Positions 49,441 through 60,141 of a DNA stretch of 64,000 bases are shown piece by piece. The notes below the pieces were generated by a model that saw only the letters and a program-made list of their open reading frames with translations, was not told where the DNA came from and made no database searches. The DNA lies in NCBI RefSeq assembly GCF_023065955.2, contig NW_026622985.1, positions 3,680,001-3,744,000 of the forward strand, read 5' to 3'. The position numbers and the translations under genes are program-made. This DNA is from Ursus arctos. Its lineage: Eukaryota > Chordata > Mammalia > Carnivora > Ursidae. Each line of letters opens with the position of its first letter. Position 1 is the stretch's first letter.

Positions 49441-49520
49441 AATGAGTACAGTTACATTAGAAAATAAGTTACTAACCAGCAAATTTGAGAATGAAAGTAA
49501 CTCACCATAAAACACTTCCA

Positions 49521-49732
49521 GGGGCGCCTGGGTGGCACAGCGGTTAAGCGTCTGCCTTCGGCTCAGGGCGTGATCCCGGCGTTACGGGATCGAGCCCCAC
49601 ATCAGGCTCCTCTGCTGTGAGCCTGCTTTTTCCTCTCCCACTCCCCCTGCTTGTGTTCCCTCTCTCGCTGACTGTCTCTATCTCTGTCAAATAAATAAAT
49701 AAATAAATCTTTAAAAAAAAAAAAAAAAATAA
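49521..49732 (+). mobile_element. Young can-SINE with perfect 14-bp target duplication
   Basis: Near-consensus copy (GGGGCGCCTGGGTGGCACAG, GGCGTGATCCCGGCG, AAATAAATAAATAAATCTT, long A tail). ATAAAACACTTCCA is repeated at 49507-49520 and 49733-49746. Confidence 0.97.
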
Positions 49733-49876
49733 ATAAAACACTTCCAATTTTAGATGTGAACTCTAGAGAATCTGCTGCACCCAAGTATCAAGAGCTAAGG
49801 ATGAATTCTAGAGACACACTGATGGTATCAGAGGAATCCATTCTATGTCACTACCTTAATACATTTCTTTAAGCTT

Positions 49877-50063
49877 AATTTTTTTTAAAGATTTAATTAT
49901 TTATTTGAGAGAAGGTTGGGGGTGGGAGGAAGGGCAGAGGAAGAGAATGTCCAAGAAGACTCCTGCTGAGTGGGGAGCCCGATCTTTCATGAGCCATGAG
50001 ATCAGGACCTGAGTTGAATCCAAGAGTTAAATGTTTAACTGACTGAACTGCCCAGGCACCCCC
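49877..50063 (-). mobile_element. can-SINE, older, minus strand
   Basis: TTAAAGATTTAATTATTTAT tail side, ATGAGATCAGGACCTGAG, ending TGAACTGCCCAGGCACCCC. Related flanks ACATTTCTTTAAGCTT and ACATTTCGTTAAATTT indicate an aged target duplication. Confidence 0.88.
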
Positions 50064-50096
50064 ACATTTCGTTAAATTTAAAAAAAGATACATGTG

Positions 50097-50113
50097 CACA
50101 CACACACACACAA
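50097..50113 (+). repeat. Short (CA)n
   Basis: About eight CA units. Confidence 0.9.
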
Positions 50114-50997
50114 GCATATGCTCTAGATCTTATATGATAGATTACATGGAAGTAAGTGAATTTATTTTGATACAGTCATAAAAGGAATATGCTATCAAAG
50201 TGAAAATAGATGCATATAAAATTACTGCAATCTCTTTAGAGATAATATAGAATAAAAAATTTCAAGTTCAAAGCAATTAGTTGTATAGTACAATTCTCCT
50301 ATATGAAGATCAAACCTTGCAAAACTAGAAAATATTTTGATGAATGCAATGAAATATGCTGTGAAATTAAAAGGAAAGCAAGAGCATGGCAAACCTACCA
50401 TTCAGGGTAAAAATGACAAACACTCAGTTTATAGAAAAGTAATGAGAGGATGGAAGGGTCATTGTTGTTTTATAAGAAATAAGGCAATCAAGAGAGTTTA
50501 ATCATCAAAATAGGAGTAAAAGGAGAATTTAAAATGTTATACATGACAGGCATTTTTTAAAGGAAATAGTGTTTGTGCAATATTAAGTTAAGGAGTTGCC
50601 GAAAAGATGTTCTGAGAAGATTTTGTTGTTATAATTAATATATTCATTTGTTTGGTGGTCTGTGTAGATAAAGGGTATTTCAAGAAAGTGGTAGAAATGG
50701 AAAAAAATGGTAGATCAGATTTCTGTCCCTTGAGGAGTTAACATAAAAGGAAAATGTGTACATTGCTCATAATGGCTGCACTTTCAGGTTTGGAGGGTGG
50801 AGTAGGAACAGTTCAAGAAGGATCACTTATTTGTTTGTTTGTTTTTTTAGGAAAGAGGGTTTGAATAATTTAGTAGACAAAGGCTCTAAATAGACCTCAG
50901 GCTTTACAATAAAAATAGATAAAATCTGTGTTTTGAGATTATTTTATTTTGTTCTAATTAAGCATCAGTCAGTTTTAATGGACAAATCACACAGTTT
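50114..50997. other. Unassigned AT-rich DNA
   Basis: No repeat family, exon or RNA gene recognised. Confidence 0.45.
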
Positions 50998-51014
50998 TGC
51001 ACTTTATATTCTTT

Positions 51015-51208
51015 TTTTTTTAAGATTTTTATTTATTTATTTGACAGAGATAGACAGCCAGTGAGAGAGGGAACACAAACAGGGGGAGTAGGAGAGGAAG
51101 AAGCAGGCTCATAGCGGAGGAGCCTGATGTGGGGCTTGATCCCATAACACCAGGATCACGCCCTGAGCCGAAGGCAGACACTTAATGACTGCGCCACCCA
51201 GGCGCCCC
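51015..51208 (-). mobile_element. Young can-SINE with perfect 17-bp target duplication
   Basis: Minus-strand copy ending GCGCCACCCAGGCGCCCC. TGCACTTTATATTCTTT is repeated at 50998-51014 and 51209-51225. Confidence 0.96.
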
Positions 51209-51412
51209 TGCACTTTATATTCTTTAAAGATTAATGGCAATGTATTCATTTTAGTTTAAAAGAATGATCAATAATCTTACATGCTGTATGTGGAGAGAAT
51301 GAGCAAAGTTGCTTTTTAACATCTTAAGATAATTATCAATGCTTTCTCACTTCTGGTATCCTCATTTGAAGTACATTATGAGTAATTATTCTCATATTAA
51401 GAATGAATTCCT

Positions 51413-51635
51413 GGGGCACTTGGGTGGCTCTGTGGTTAAACAGCTGACTCTTGATTTCAACTCAGGTCATCATCTCAGTATTGTGAGATCGAGCCCCTCA
51501 TCGGGCTCCATGCTAGGAAAGGAGCCTGCTTAAGGTTCTCTCTCCCTTTTCCTATGCTCCTCCCTGTTCACACACTCTCTAAACCTCTCTCTCTCTAAAA
51601 AAAAAAAAAAGAAAAAAAGAAAAAAAAAAGAGAGA

Positions 51636-51684
<49 letters not shown>

Positions 51685-51688
51685 AAAA
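51413..51688 (+). mobile_element. can-SINE with expanded polypurine tail
   Basis: GGGGCACTTGGGTGGCTC head, TGACTCTTGATTTCAACTCA, CT-rich section, then an A tail that has evolved into (GAAA)n. Flanks AAGAATGAATTCCT (51399-51412) and AAGAATAAATGCCT (51689-51702) match at 12 of 14. Confidence 0.93.
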
Positions 51689-51691
51689 AAG
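51598..51691 (+). repeat. Poly(A)/(GAAA)n polypurine tract
   Basis: More than 90 nt of uninterrupted A/G on the plus strand, with about twelve GAAA units, derived from the SINE tail. The minus strand reads as a spurious FLSFFLSF repeat peptide. Confidence 0.96.
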
Positions 51692-51702
51692 AATAAATGC
51701 CT

Positions 51703-53204
51703 TTTGAATTTAGCACCTCAGGGTCATGTGGAGCTATAGCTGCAAATATTTCTAACAAAATCATTCCAAGAGCCATGGTTCCTGTATTTATTGATGTTGA
51801 TATGTATATGTATATTGACCCCAAAATTCTACTTAGTTGGGACTTAAATGAGGCAAACATGTTGGAGAAGGGGAATCAGACTTGTCTTGTTTCTGTTTTG
51901 TCAGAACCCGCAGATTAGTTTCACCTAGCTTGAGCGTTGATGTGCTTTGGCTAGGGACAATCTGAGGGAAGTCACAGACAACCAGGTGGAAGTCCTAGGA
52001 ATCCCTCAAAGGCCATTTAGAAGTAAGTCATTGCTGACGGATGTGCTCTGCTTCCAATTATGTTGTTAATTCCTGCTTACAAAACACTTTTAGGAAGTAG
52101 GAGCATTAAACATGGAAATTGTTCACCTTCCATATTAATTAATGGTCCCTAATGCCCTGACTTACTATAATGCTATGAGAAATCTTTGATAACAAAATAT
52201 CATACCACTTATTGAAAGTATAGGAAAAATACCCATGCCCCACTCTCAGGGAACTAATGGTGAAAATTATCTTGATCATACTAACTTTCTAAATGTTTAC
52301 TGTGTGCCAGATCTTCTTATATTTTTTCTATAATCTATCTGAAAACCCAGCATCACAGGGGCTGCCATACGCATATTTAAATTAGGAAATAGAAATCCCC
52401 CAAATTGCATGAATTACATGGTCCATAATAAAAGCATAAAATTGACATTAAGCTCTTTTTTAATTCTAAATTTTATTTCAGTTGCAGTGTGTGGCTTCTA
52501 TGGTAATAAACATTTTAGAAATTTGGCATTCTTTATAAAAGGTAAAATGAGGTTCATTACAACATTTTTACCTTTTAAAAACATGGAAGTAAAGTTTCCA
52601 CTGGACATGGAATCAAAATTCCTGGCTCTCCTATTTACTCATCATTTAAATTTGAGAAGGCTGATTTTTTTCAAGCAATGTTGCCTCAACTATATAGACC
52701 AAACAAATGCAGCTGTATTTCAGAGATGTTTCAGGACTCATGTTACAAGTTATATAAAAGATTTAGTATAATCAGTGTGATACTATGCACACACCACATT
52801 GCTTAAGCTTTAATCCCAGTGGTCAGCTAACATACTATCAATAATTTGGAGATCATATTTAAAAAAAAAAGCCACTCACCAAATGAGGCTAAAACAACAA
52901 TTTCTACTATTAGTACATAAATCAACCAAAAGGCAAAATGAACTTTCATGAGGAAGGGTAGTAACTTGTTAGTTGAAGTGATAAATGCTAGAAATGAATT
53001 CTCATTGATGAAATCAAGGGATGGTGTTAATAACTTGATCCCTATTGGCCTTGTTCCAGCTATTGGTTTAGAAGGGATTTCTGGTTGCGTGATGCTTAGA
53101 TAATGTCATTGTGTAAATAACTAGAAGAACAAAATGTTGATAGTTACTGAGCTATGGAAAAGGCTGTGTAAATTACTACTTGTTAATGAATGTTTAATAA
53201 ATAT
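51703..53204. other. Mostly unassigned DNA
   Basis: Apart from a weak MIR at 52285-52385, nothing is recognised. A 120-codon plus-strand frame (52409-52771) has no domain or codon signal. Confidence 0.4.
52285..52385 (-). mobile_element. Weak MIR fragment
   Basis: AAATGTTTACTGTGTGCCAG followed by a decayed ACAGGGGCTGCC and AAATTAGGAAATAG resembles the reverse complement of the MIR 3' half. Confidence 0.45.
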
Positions 53205-53224
53205 CCTTTATTGTAGTATAATTT

Positions 53225-53409
53225 TTTTAAGGATTTATATATTTATTTATTTGAGAGACACAGAGAGAGCAGTGTGGGGAGGGGTAGAGGGACATGGAAA
53301 AAGTTGAGCATGGAGCCTGATGCAAGGCTATATCTCATGACCTTAGGATCATGACCTGAGCTGAAATCAAGAGTTGGCCACATAACTGACTGAGCAACCC
53401 AGGTTCCCC
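53225..53409 (-). mobile_element. can-SINE, older, minus strand
   Basis: TTAAGGATTTATATATTTAT tail side, GGATCATGACCTGAGCTGAA, ending GAGCAACCCAGGTTCCCC. Flanks CTTTATTGTAGTATAATTT and CCTTAATGTAGTAGAATTT are a decayed target duplication. Confidence 0.9.
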
Positions 53410-53544
53410 TCCTTAATGTAGTAGAATTTAAATCTGAGCCTGACTTTCGATAATTCTTATACCTCAAGTCTCTTTGAAAGCCACTATTATTGATAAAAAT
53501 ATCCCTAAGATGAACTGTTATGGCTATACCCCACCCCCCAATTA

Positions 53545-54042
53545 AAACAGGTACTCATACAAATACATGTACAGACATGGCTATTTACAATAGCCAAAAG
53601 GTGGAAACCATCTAAGCATCCATCAGTGGATGGATGAATGAACTAGTGGCAGGATAGCCCTACAATTGAATTCATTGCAAAAGGGAATGTAGTACTGACA
53701 CATACTACACATGGATGAGCCTGGAAAACAGTAAGCAAGTGAAAGCAGCCAGACTCAAAAGACAACATATTTTATGATCCATCAGTATGAAAAGTCCAGC
53801 ATAGTGTAAATCCATCGAGATAGAAGGCAGATTGGGGGTGTCAGGGGCTGGAAGAAGATGGGGAAATGGACAGGAACTGCTTCAAGGGAACAGGATTTCC
53901 TTTTGGGGGTGATGAAAATGTTTTGGAGCTAGATAGAGTGGGTGGTTGTGAAATACCATGAATGTACTACATGCTAATGAATTGTTTACTTGGAAATCGT
54001 TATTTTTATATTATGTGATTTTCACCTTAATTTAAAAAAAAA
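53545..54042 (+). mobile_element. Old L1 ORF2-end/3'UTR, plus strand
   Basis: TTTACAATAGCCAAAAGGTG, ATCCATCAGTGGATGGATGA, CAGACTCAAAAGACAACATA, GGTGTCAGGGGCTGGAAGAA, TTTCCTTTTGGGGGTGATGA, ACTACATGCTAATGAATTG, TATGTGATTTTCACC and an A tail. This is the sense order of an ancient L1 3' end. Confidence 0.85.
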
Positions 54043-54460
54043 CATATATATATTTTGTATGCTCTAATTAGTTTACGGTGGCTCACAATAGCTCAAGTAA
54101 CATAAAGTGTGTTAAAATGCTTGGTAAATATAAAAATACTGTGAAATATGAAGTATCGTTTTTTAATAGGGAAACCTTAGTATTTCCACCTTTGCCATTC
54201 TCTGAGTTATAGTAAATTTTAATACAGTAAAAATAACTTCCCAAGAAATTGTGGGGATATATGTGTCCAGGGTAGCTTGTTTGCTAGTCATCTAATTAGC
54301 TGGTGGCCTGGTATCCTTCGGTTCGTATCTGGAGTACTCAACTACTCTCGAATACTACTCGTGATTAGTACTGGCAAAGGTGCACTAACCATGGATGCCT
54401 CCTTGAGATGCAGGTGACAACATATTCCTTAGAGAGAGGGGAGGAAATAAAACCAGACCC
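54043..54460. other. Unassigned DNA
   Basis: No named repeat or exon. A few CpGs cluster near 54317-54365. Confidence 0.4.
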
Positions 54461-54530
54461 AGCCTTTGCTGAGCATTTACTATGTACCAAGCATCCATCC
54501 AAGTGATACATCTTATTAAGAATAAGAACT

Positions 54531-54802
54531 GGGGCCCCTGGGTGGTGCAGTCAGTTAAGCGTCTGACTCCTGGTTTCAGCTCAGGTCATGATCTCAGGAT
54601 CTTAGGGTTGTGAGATCAAGCCCTGACAGACTCCGCATTCAGCAATGAGTCTACTTGTTTGTCTCTGCCTGTCCTTCTGCCCCTCCTTGCTCACTCTTGT
54701 TCTCTCAAATAAATAAATAAATCTGAAGAAGAAGAAGAAGAAGGAGAAGGAGAAGGAGAAGGAGAAGGAGAAGGAGAAGGAGAAGGAGAAGAAGAAGAAG
54801 AA
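54531..54802 (+). mobile_element. can-SINE nested in MIR, expanded tail
   Basis: GGGGCCCCTGGGTGGTGCAG head, AAGCGTCTGACTCCTGG, CTCAAATAAATAAATAAATC, then a tail turned into (GAA)n/(GGAGAA)n. The target duplication is weak. Confidence 0.93.
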
Positions 54803-54805
54803 AAG
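54725..54805 (+). repeat. (GAA)n-(GGAGAA)n polypurine tract
   Basis: About 80 nt of uninterrupted purine with GAA units at both ends and about ten GGAGAA units in the centre, grown from the SINE tail. Confidence 0.97.
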
Positions 54806-55359
54806 AACCACCACCTCATGGAATAACCATCTTACTACCCTCATTCTACAGATGAGAGAATTGAAACAGAGAGAGGTTAAGAAACATGTGTGCTTGCACC
54901 AACCAAGGATTCAAATCCAGGTAAGCTGTCTCCAGTAAACACAGAGGCTCCCAGGTAGCTTCTCACTCAGGTCAAGTTCTTCAGAAGTGGTGAACTAACA
55001 TTCCCTCTAAATCAAGGTGTTTTAAACCTAAAACAGCACAGGTCATCAGTACATTTGAATGATGATCAGTTGAGTTAGAAAACACTCATTCTTAGGTCAT
55101 GCTACATTTTGAATTTCTAGTTTCTAAGAAACGCCAGGGAGATAAGTAAAAATTTGAAAACAGATTTTGAGGACAAATTAAATGTTTTGAAGATAAATTA
55201 ACAAAAACTGTGCTCACCATCTCATAGGCAGTGTATGGTGATCAAATTCACTGAAGTGAAAATAGCCAGAATCTCTAAGAAATTTGACAGTTACCAAACA
55301 GAAGTGCATCGATACCAGGATGTTGGAGGCAAGATGAGAGAAACGGGCACTTTTAGGGA

Positions 55360-55495
55360 GACTGGTGAGCCTGGATTTGCATCCCAAGACCACTTACCCA
55401 CTGTGCGACCTTGATCGGTACCAGGCTAGTAAGAGGATCCAGCTAGAGGATTATTGAGAACATTAAGTGAGATGATGCATGTAGGGTGCAGAACG
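55360..55495 (+). mobile_element. MIR fragment
   Basis: GAGCCTGGATTTGCATCCCA, CCACTGTGCGACCTTGATC, then a gap and AACATTAAGTGAGATGATGC near the 3' part. Sense orientation, internally deleted. Confidence 0.7.
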
Positions 55496-55778
55496 TCAAT
55501 AACAATGACAATTAATAAATTAATTGGGGCTCCGTAATTAGCTACGATGATGGCAAAGACGGCTGTGAATGCAATTTGACTTGGCTCCGTGTTGTGTGGA
55601 GGACTGGGATCCTCAGGATGGCAGAGCACCACCATACCCCTGGATGCCAACATCTACCAAAACAGGAAAGCCAACACGGTGGGCCATTTATCCACAAGGT
55701 CAGTGGCCCTTGGAGAAAGAGTAGTTTAGACACAGTTCCCTCATAACCCCTTCGTCCTATTCTAAACAGCTTCTCAGG

Positions 55779-55971
55779 GGCACCTGGCTGGCTCAATCCT
55801 TGGAGCATCTGCCTTCAGCTCAGGTCATGATCCCGGTATCCTGGGACTGACCCCATGTCGGTGCTTCTCCCTCCCCCTCTGCCTGCTGCCCTACCTGCTT
55901 GTGCTCATGCTCCCTCTGTGTCAAATAAATAAATAAATAAAATCTTAAAAATAAATAAATAAAAAAATAAA
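55779..55971 (+). mobile_element. can-SINE with near-perfect target duplication
   Basis: GGCACCTGGCTGGCTCAATC head, TTCAGCTCAGGTCATGATCC, AAATAAAT-rich tail. Flanks TAAACAGCTTCTCAGG (55763-55778) and TAAACAGCTTCCCAGG (55972-55987) match at 15 of 16. Confidence 0.95.
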
Positions 55972-55987
55972 TAAACAGCTTCCCAGG

Positions 55988-57575
55988 CTGAAACAGAAAG
56001 CACTCTCTCTTGTGCATTTGAATCACTCCCATGATTAATGAATCATTCTGGTGGAGTCCAATGTCCTCAGTTCAATTACCTCTCTCAAGGACGCATCGGT
56101 CAATTGCTTCTCCTTCTCCATAAATATCCAAGTCAAACAAAGACCATTTCTTGGAATTTAACTCGAAATATCTTCAGCAAGATGAAGAGTTTCACATAGA
56201 ACCTATGACTAATGACAACAATTCATTCTGAGCTCATTACACAAACCCGCATACAGAAAATTTATCCTTTCTGTAAAGAACAATGAAGTGCCTTAGGAGA
56301 GAGGCCCCTCAGGAGCTTGCATAAACATGTGGAGATTTACAGGGAAGTGAAGGAAGAATGGAAAGGCTTTTGCCCTTTTGCTGCATTTGTTGACGGTTGT
56401 TCATAATATAAATACTCCTGCAGCAAAGGCTAATTGCAAGCCCCAGTCTCTAGTAACCCAGTGATTGACTGATTAGGATTGTTATAGGAAACAATGGTAC
56501 AGGGAGAGCTGGAATGCCTCTTTGTTCTCAAATGGATTTCTCATCCACTTGCATGGCAAGCCCACAACTGAAGACATGATGTTCAGCTTGCTGAACTGTA
56601 ATTGGGATCATTTGTAACACAGCACAAACTTGCTTCATAAACAGTTTTCTGTTCTTTCTTGACAGACTGCATAAAGTATTCTTAGTTTGGGATTTGGGAA
56701 AACAGTGACATGAGTTACTCAAATCTGTTAACAGCACTGCAGGCCACCTGTGCTTTCCTGCGATCACTCTGGGACGGTTACTTGGCAATTGTTTCTGGGT
56801 TAGTAATGGAAAGCATTAAAGCAAGGAGGCAAAATTCTTCAAGGAGATGCAGATAAACATTTTGTTCTTTTATCCTGGAGATTTATTGCTTTTTGTTATA
56901 TATTTTCCCCTTCTCAATCCATGGAGTATATTATCCTTGGAGAGCTTTTCTTCTTTTTTTTTTCTCCTTCTTATTTTTAACATCGTGCTGCATATTTCCA
57001 CTTTGCATTTATGCTTACAAATTGTTACCAAAAGAAGCTGTACTTTATTCATTGCTTTACTGTGCTTACAATTTTGTTCAGTGTCTTTTCACTTATCAGG
57101 ACATTCTGTACAATTCCACAAAACAAATTGCATTGGTTAGTATTTAGATTAGATAGATGCCTCTGAATGAAATTTGTAACTAGGAAAGCACTCCACAAGT
57201 TATTTTTAATATATTCATTTTCTTAAAAGAAACAGAACAAAAATGCTTGTAGAGAGTATTTGATACTTTTGCATTTAACATTGATAGTTTTATCTACTTG
57301 CCGAGGACTGTGAAGAACCAGTGTGTGGTGGTCACAGCACAGAGGGCGGGGTCTGGGAACCTACCCAGCACCTGCCCCAGGTTCAGCTTTCCTGTTTCTA
57401 CCTTCCAGTAAACCACATTTTTGTTTACAGAGTAACTATGTCATAATCTCTATTACCATACCCTGTTTACATTCAATAATCTCATCTTCTTGGTATTCTG
57501 TTTTTTTATTTTTCTTCTTTCATGGAGCTTTACAAATTTATGTAAAAACTTCAGCAGGGGCTCCAGGTCTATTGA
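55988..57575. other. Repeat-free-looking unassigned DNA
   Basis: The longest stretch in the second half of the window with no transposon I can recognise. It also lacks splice-bounded open frames. The frames at 56528-56788 and 56847-57147 have no recognisable domain. Confidence 0.4.
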
Positions 57576-57580
57576 AATAA

Positions 57581-57634
57581 AACACACACACACACAAACA
57601 CACACACACACTCACGCACTCACACACTCACATA
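57581..57634 (+). repeat. Imperfect (CA)n
   Basis: CA units interrupted by AA and CTCA/CGCA variants. Confidence 0.95.
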
Positions 57635-57916
57635 CAAATTAGGATCTCTATGAACAAAAATGCCAAGAATATCAGAGCTGATTTTGAAAACAAGCAAACA
57701 AAACCTTATTTGTCAGTTCATAGTTAAAATCATGAATTTAATAACACATTCAAAATTAATGACTGCTGAGCCCATTGACAAACCTAATTTAATTCTTGGT
57801 GAACAATAATTCTTAGGGAACATTCCAGGGCTCCTTCAGCGTTAATCCCTTTCAAGACTCTCATAGCAATGATGGGAAATTCATACATGGTGAGAGTTTT
57901 GGTGCTATTTTTTTGG

Positions 57917-59481
57917 GGGGGGGTAGCCTGCTTTATTTATTTTTTATTTTTTAAAATTTTTAATTCTAATTCCAGTATAGAGAACATATAGTGTTATATT
58001 CGTGTCAGATGTACCATATTGTGACTCACCATTTCTGTACATTACTCAGTGCTCCTCATGATAAATGTACTCTTAGTTTTCATCACGTATTTCCCCCATC
58101 CCCCACCTCCCTTCTGGTAACCATCAGTTTGTTCTCTATAGTTAAGTCCGTTTCTTAGTTTGTCTCTCTCTTTTGTTTTTCCTTTGCTAGTTTGTTGTTT
58201 AAGTTCACATATGAGTGAGATCATATGGTATTTATCTTTCTCTGACAAACTAATTTTGCTTAGTTTATACTCTCTAGCTCCATCTGTGTCATCACAAATG
58301 GCAAGATTTCATTCTTTTTTATGGCTGAATAACAGCTTTTTTGCATATATCACATCTTTATCCATTTGTCAGTCGATGGACACTGGCTGTTTCCATATCT
58401 TCGCTATTGTAAATAATGCTGCTATAAACATAGGGGTGCTTGTATACCTTTGAATTAGTGTTTTTTGCATTTGGGGGGTAAATCCTGGGTCTTACAGTAG
58501 TTCTATTTTTAATTTTTTGAGGAATCTTCATACTGTTTTCCATAATAGCTGCACCAGCTTGCATTCCCACCAACAGTGCTCCTTTTTCTCCACATACTCA
58601 CCAATACCCGTTTCTTGTGTTTTTGATTTTAGCCATTCTGACAGGTGTGAGGTGATATCTCTTTGTGGCTGTGATTTGCATTTCCCTGGTGATAAGTGAT
58701 AGTGAGCATCTTTTCTTGTGTCTGTTGGCCATGTGTATGTCTTCTTTGAAGAAATGTCTATTCATGTCTTCTGTCCATTTCTAAATTAGATTGTATATTT
58801 TTGGGGTGTTGAGTTGTATAAGTTCTTTATATATTTTGAATACTAACCCTTTATCAGATATGTCATTTGCAAATATCTTCTCCCATTCAATAGGTTGCTT
58901 TTTAGTTTTGTTGATTGTTTCCTTTGCTGTAAAGAAGCTTTTTATTTTTATGTTGTCCCAATAGTTTATTTTTTGCTTATGTTTCCCTTGTCTTATGAGG
59001 CAAAATGTTGCAAAATGTTGCTACAGCAGATGTCAAGAGACATCATTGCCTGTGCTCTCTTCTAGAATTTTTATGGTTTCAGATCTCACAGTCAGGACTT
59101 TTAGTCCATTTTGAATTTATTTTTATGTATGCTTTATGAAAGTGGTCCATTCTTCTGCATGTGGCTGTCCAGTTTTCCCAACATCGTTTGTTGAAGAGAC
59201 TATTTTTCCTGTTAGATACATTTTCTTCCTTTATCAAAGTTTAATTTTGACCATGTAATTGTGGGTTTATTTGGAGGTTTTCTGTTCTACTCCATTGATC
59301 TGTTTGTCTATTTTTGTCCCACTACCATACTGTTTTGATCACTGCAGGTTTTTAATATACTTTGAAGTTTGGAATTGTGATACCTCCAGTTTTGTTTTTC
59401 TTTTTGGGGGGATTGCCTTGGCTAGTCTGGGTCTTTTATGGTTCCATACAAATTTTAGGATTGTTTGTTTTAGTTCTGGGC
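57917..59481 (-). mobile_element. Carnivore L1, 3' portion, minus strand
   Basis: The reverse-complement 3'UTR (TTCTAATTCCAGTATAGAGA, CATTACTCAGTGCTCCTCAT) leads into decayed ORF2 (GCACCAGCTTGCATTCCCAC, GTTTTCCCAACATCGTTTGT, GCACTGCAGGTTTTTAATAT region). It is 5'-truncated at about 59.48 kb. TGCTATTTTT with TTGG nearby occurs at both ends (57903 and 59482), a likely target duplication. A run of nine G at 57915-57923 sits at its 3' border. Confidence 0.92.
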
Positions 59482-59496
59482 TGCTATTTTTATTGG

Positions 59497-59923
59497 CTCA
59501 TGTTTTCCAGGAGATAAATTCACTGTGCCCATTTATAAATCTAAAATAAGGAAGGGAACTCTGGTTCCTCCTTAGCTGTGACAAGAGAGATAAGAACAAG
59601 CAGGATTTCTTTGGTCCTTGGCTCCCACCCTCCTCTCTCTTCTCTGGTGCAGGGCCAGTACTGAACGTGCAACCAGACACGTGGCAGGCCTTTATGTCCT
59701 CTGCAGGAGCTTCTCACAGTTCCCTGACCTAGGTCATAGACCTTGCAGGTGCAGTGTGGAGGAAGTGGTGAGCATCCTGCACAGGCAGCCCAGACACTGC
59801 ATGGAAGGACCAGGTCATGAAAGAGGGGCAGAGAAAAATTGCAATTGCACTTAGAGAAGAATAAAACTGGAACCACTATCACTTCTCTCTCCATGGATAG
59901 GCAAGTGTAAGGGATGTGGAAGG
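59497..59923. other. Unassigned, less AT-rich DNA
   Basis: Noticeably richer in G+C than its neighbours. It includes overlapping frames of 78 (plus) and 131 (minus) codons without a recognisable family. It could be part of an unrecognised LTR or other repeat. Confidence 0.35.
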
Positions 59924-59934
59924 CACAGGAGTTC

Positions 59935-60130
59935 ATTTTTCTTAAAATATTTTATTTATTCATTTTAAAGAGAGAGAGTGAGCAGGGGGAGAAGAGAGAG
60001 ATGGAGAATCTCAAGCAGACTCCATACTGAGGCAGAGTCTGATGCAGGGCTCAATCTCATGACCCTGAAATCATGATCCAAACTGAAATCAAGTCAGGTG
60101 TTTAACCAACTGAGCCACCCAGGTGCCCCA
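59935..60130 (-). mobile_element. can-SINE, minus strand
   Basis: TTAAAATATTTTATTTATTC tail side, ATCATGATCCAAACTGAAAT, ending TGAGCCACCCAGGTGCCCC. CACAGGAGTTC is repeated at 59924-59934 and 60131-60141. Confidence 0.93.
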
Positions 60131-60141
60131 CACAGGAGTTC

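Larger units (their letters stand above)
54461..54935 (-). mobile_element. MIR split by a SINE
   Basis: Left piece (54461-54530): CTTTGCTGAGCATTTACTAT, GTACCAAGCATCC. Right piece (54803-54935): CTCATTCTACAGATGAGAGA, ATTGAAACAGAGAGAGGTTA, GGATTCAAATCCAGG. Together they form one MIR in reverse orientation, with the younger SINE inserted between them. Confidence 0.85.

Noticed and set aside
52409..52771. 120-codon plus-strand frame
   Set aside because: AT-rich composition, no domain, no flanking splice or polyadenylation signals.
54602..54844. FSFSF-rich minus-strand frame
   Set aside because: Artefact of the polypurine SINE tail. The similar FLSFFLSF frame at 51579-51860 has the same cause.
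59541..59936. 131-codon minus-strand frame
   Set aside because: It overlaps a plus-strand 78-codon frame in a less AT-rich region where stops are rarer, and it has no family resemblance.
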